Source of the DNA: Bacteriovorax stolpii
Lineage (GTDB): Bacteria > Bdellovibrionota > Bacteriovoracia > Bacteriovoracales > Bacteriovoracaceae
Assembly (NCBI GenBank): GCA_945883845.1
Contig: CAMCYI010000019.1
Location: forward strand, 1 to 64,000
Direction of reading: 5' to 3'
Length of the DNA: 64,000 nt
A program made the translations under genes and the position numbers. The notes beneath the pieces are model-generated. The model did not search any database. It was given only the letters and a program-made list of their open reading frames with translations, and was not told the origin of the DNA. Position 1 is the first letter of the stretch. Every line of letters starts with the position of its first letter. Shown here one piece after another: positions 62,865-64,000 of this stretch.

Positions 62865-64000
62865 TCAAGGCGTTGAATCACTCGGCGGAGGCACAAGAAC
62901 TTTCCGAGGCTTGGACCCTTGAGCAGGCCCTACCACACCATAACGCTCCATTTCTTCGATCAAATTAGCGGCCCGATTATATCCGACACCGAGTCTTCTC
63001 TGAAGGAATGAAGCACTCGCCACACGGTGCATAGCAACACAACGAACGGCATCATCATACTTCTCATCTTTGAGTCCGCCACCTTCACCATCAGTCGTAA
63101 TGCCTTCAGTGTCAGTGTCTTCGATGCCATTATTCGTGATGAACTCCATGGCCCCTTCATCATATTGATTCGGAATCGCCGAAAGCTTATCAACCAACGC
63201 TTCGATTTCATCTTCGTTAACATACGCTGAGTGCATGCGGAGAATATCAATCCCCTGCTTGAAGAGCATGTCTCCTTTACCAAGGAGTTTTTCTGCTCCC
63301 ATACCATCGAGGATAACGCGTGAATCGATGTTCGTGAAAACACGGAATGAAACACGAGTCGGGAAGTTCGCTTTGATAACGCCGGTAATGATATCTGTTG
63401 AAGGTCTCTGAGTTGCGAGAACAATGTGAATCCCGGACGCACGCGCCTTAGCCGCAAGTCTTGAGATCGAAGTCTCAATTGCCTTGCCGGATTTAGAGAG
63501 CATGAGATCCGCGAATTCATCCACAACTACTACGATGTAGGGCATCTCGAACCCGACAACCTCTGCATCCGGATAATATTTATTAACCTTGCATGTGAGA
63601 TCTGTTCCGACAGTAGGAAATTTTTTATTAAAGCCTTCTATGTTTTTCACCGCAAAATCTTTCAGGAGAGAGTAACGTCTCTCCATCTCATCAATCGCCC
63701 AAAGAAGGGCAACTGAAGCAATCTGCGGATCCGTTACTACTGGCATGATCAAATGCGGAAGGCGAGCATAGAGTGCAAGTTCCAGCTGCTTCGGATCGAG
63801 CATAATCAGGCGAAGTTTTTTTGGAGAAAATTTAATAATCAACGAAACAAGAAGTGTATTTATGAATACTGATTTACCGGCACCGGTCGTACCAGCAACG
63901 AGTAAGTGAGGAGTAGCCGCAAGATCAATGACCGCAGCATCTCCGTAGGCATCTTTACCCATCGCAATCGGAAGTCTGTAGTTTGAATCGTTAAAGTGAG
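62865..64000 (-). CDS. ftsK: DNA translocase FtsK (partial, 5' end beyond window)
   Basis: The frame continues past the right edge; residues before LPIAMGKD are visible but the N-terminal membrane domain is not. Present are Walker A AGTTGAGKSVFIN, Walker B VVDEFADL, ATQRPSTD, and the C-terminal gamma domain with SFLQRRLGVGYNRAANLIEEMER. It pumps DNA at the septum and activates XerCD. The gamma domain ends in a short Pro/Ser tail. Confidence 0.94.
   Translation of the reverse strand, partial: HFNDSNYRLPIAMGKDAYGDAAVIDLAATPHLLVAGTTGAGKSVFINTLLVSLIIKFSPKKLRLIMLDPKQLELALYARLPHLIMPVVTDPQIASVALLWAIDEMERRYSLLKDFAVKNIEGFNKKFPTVGTDLTCKVNKYYPDAEVVGFEMPYIVVVVDEFADLMLSKSGKAIETSISRLAAKARASGIHIVLATQRPSTDIITGVIKANFPTRVSFRVFTNIDSRVILDGMGAEKLLGKGDMLFKQGIDILRMHSAYVNEDEIEALVDKLSAIPNQYDEGAMEFITNNGIEDTDTEGITTDGEGGGLKDEKYDDAVRCVAMHRVASASFLQRRLGVGYNRAANLIEEMERYGVVGPAQGSKPRKVLVPPPSDSTP

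Overview
This 64 kb window is a chromosomal segment of a free-living Gram-negative bacterium with mid-range GC (judged by eye at about 45%). Several lipoproteins carry lipobox signals, there are predicted outer-membrane beta-barrels, and a complete rpsB-tsf-pyrH-frr-uppS-cdsA-rseP cluster is present. The TIGR03546/TIGR03545 gene pair, a fused alpha-beta ketoacid dehydrogenase E1, a membrane-anchored FtsY and several very large repeat lipoproteins would fit the Bdellovibrionota (Bacteriovorax/Peredibacter-like bacteria). That placement is an inference from gene content and was not tested. I see no prophage, insertion sequence, CRISPR array, rRNA or complete tRNA gene.

Layout. 1-12.6 kb: a GLUG-repeat lipoprotein runs off the left edge. 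It is followed by a three-gene tyrosine-type catabolic operon (HisC-like aminotransferase, fumarylacetoacetate hydrolase family, homogentisate dioxygenase), then a small exported protein, a 1334-residue RCC1-repeat lipoprotein, a beta-barrel protein and a flavin reductase. 12.6-28.3 kb: exported proteins, a secreted metallo-beta-lactamase-fold protein, and the TIGR03546-TIGR03545-phosphohistidine swivel domain operon. After these come a TetR regulator, the fused E1, a lipoprotein, a subtilase, AmtB, a B12-binding radical SAM protein and a PorV-like barrel. 28.4-38.7 kb: a lipoprotein with eight ~115-residue repeats, a leucine-dehydrogenase-like enzyme, a 2Fe-2S ferredoxin, a flavoprotein oxidoreductase, a CNNM/CorC-type transporter and a run of small membrane, Nudix and SDR genes. 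38.7-51.1 kb: housekeeping genes rny, fau, zapA, ftsY, a CoA-type Nudix gene, epmA, rimO, mtgA, nadB and nadC. 51.2-64 kb: a ComEC-like membrane protein, then on the minus strand ftsK (partial), rpsB, tsf, pyrH, frr, uppS, cdsA, rseP, tsaB, a PSD-like gene, pssA, truA and tig.

How the genes work together. The right half is a translation and envelope-biogenesis block: ribosomal S2 and EF-Ts, UMP kinase, ribosome recycling, undecaprenyl-PP and CDP-diacylglycerol synthesis, PssA, trigger factor, tRNA modification. The E1 and the leucine dehydrogenase could act together in branched-chain amino acid breakdown, although they are 12 kb apart. Genes are packed tightly, with many ATGA overlaps, three convergent pairs sharing a 4-bp stop overlap, and one divergent pair whose start codons overlap.

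Most interesting signals: (1) a phosphatidylserine-decarboxylase-like protein beside pssA that has lost all three residues of the autocleavage triad; (2) a standalone phosphohistidine swivel protein whose frame is open from a CTG overlapping the upstream stop codon, with no ATG, GTG or TTG start until about 200 nt later; (3) overlapping divergent start codons of a Nudix gene and epmA; (4) an RCC1 propeller lipoprotein flanked by two related cysteine-containing domains; (5) a trigger-factor terminator lying inside the coding sequence of a convergent ComEC-like gene.
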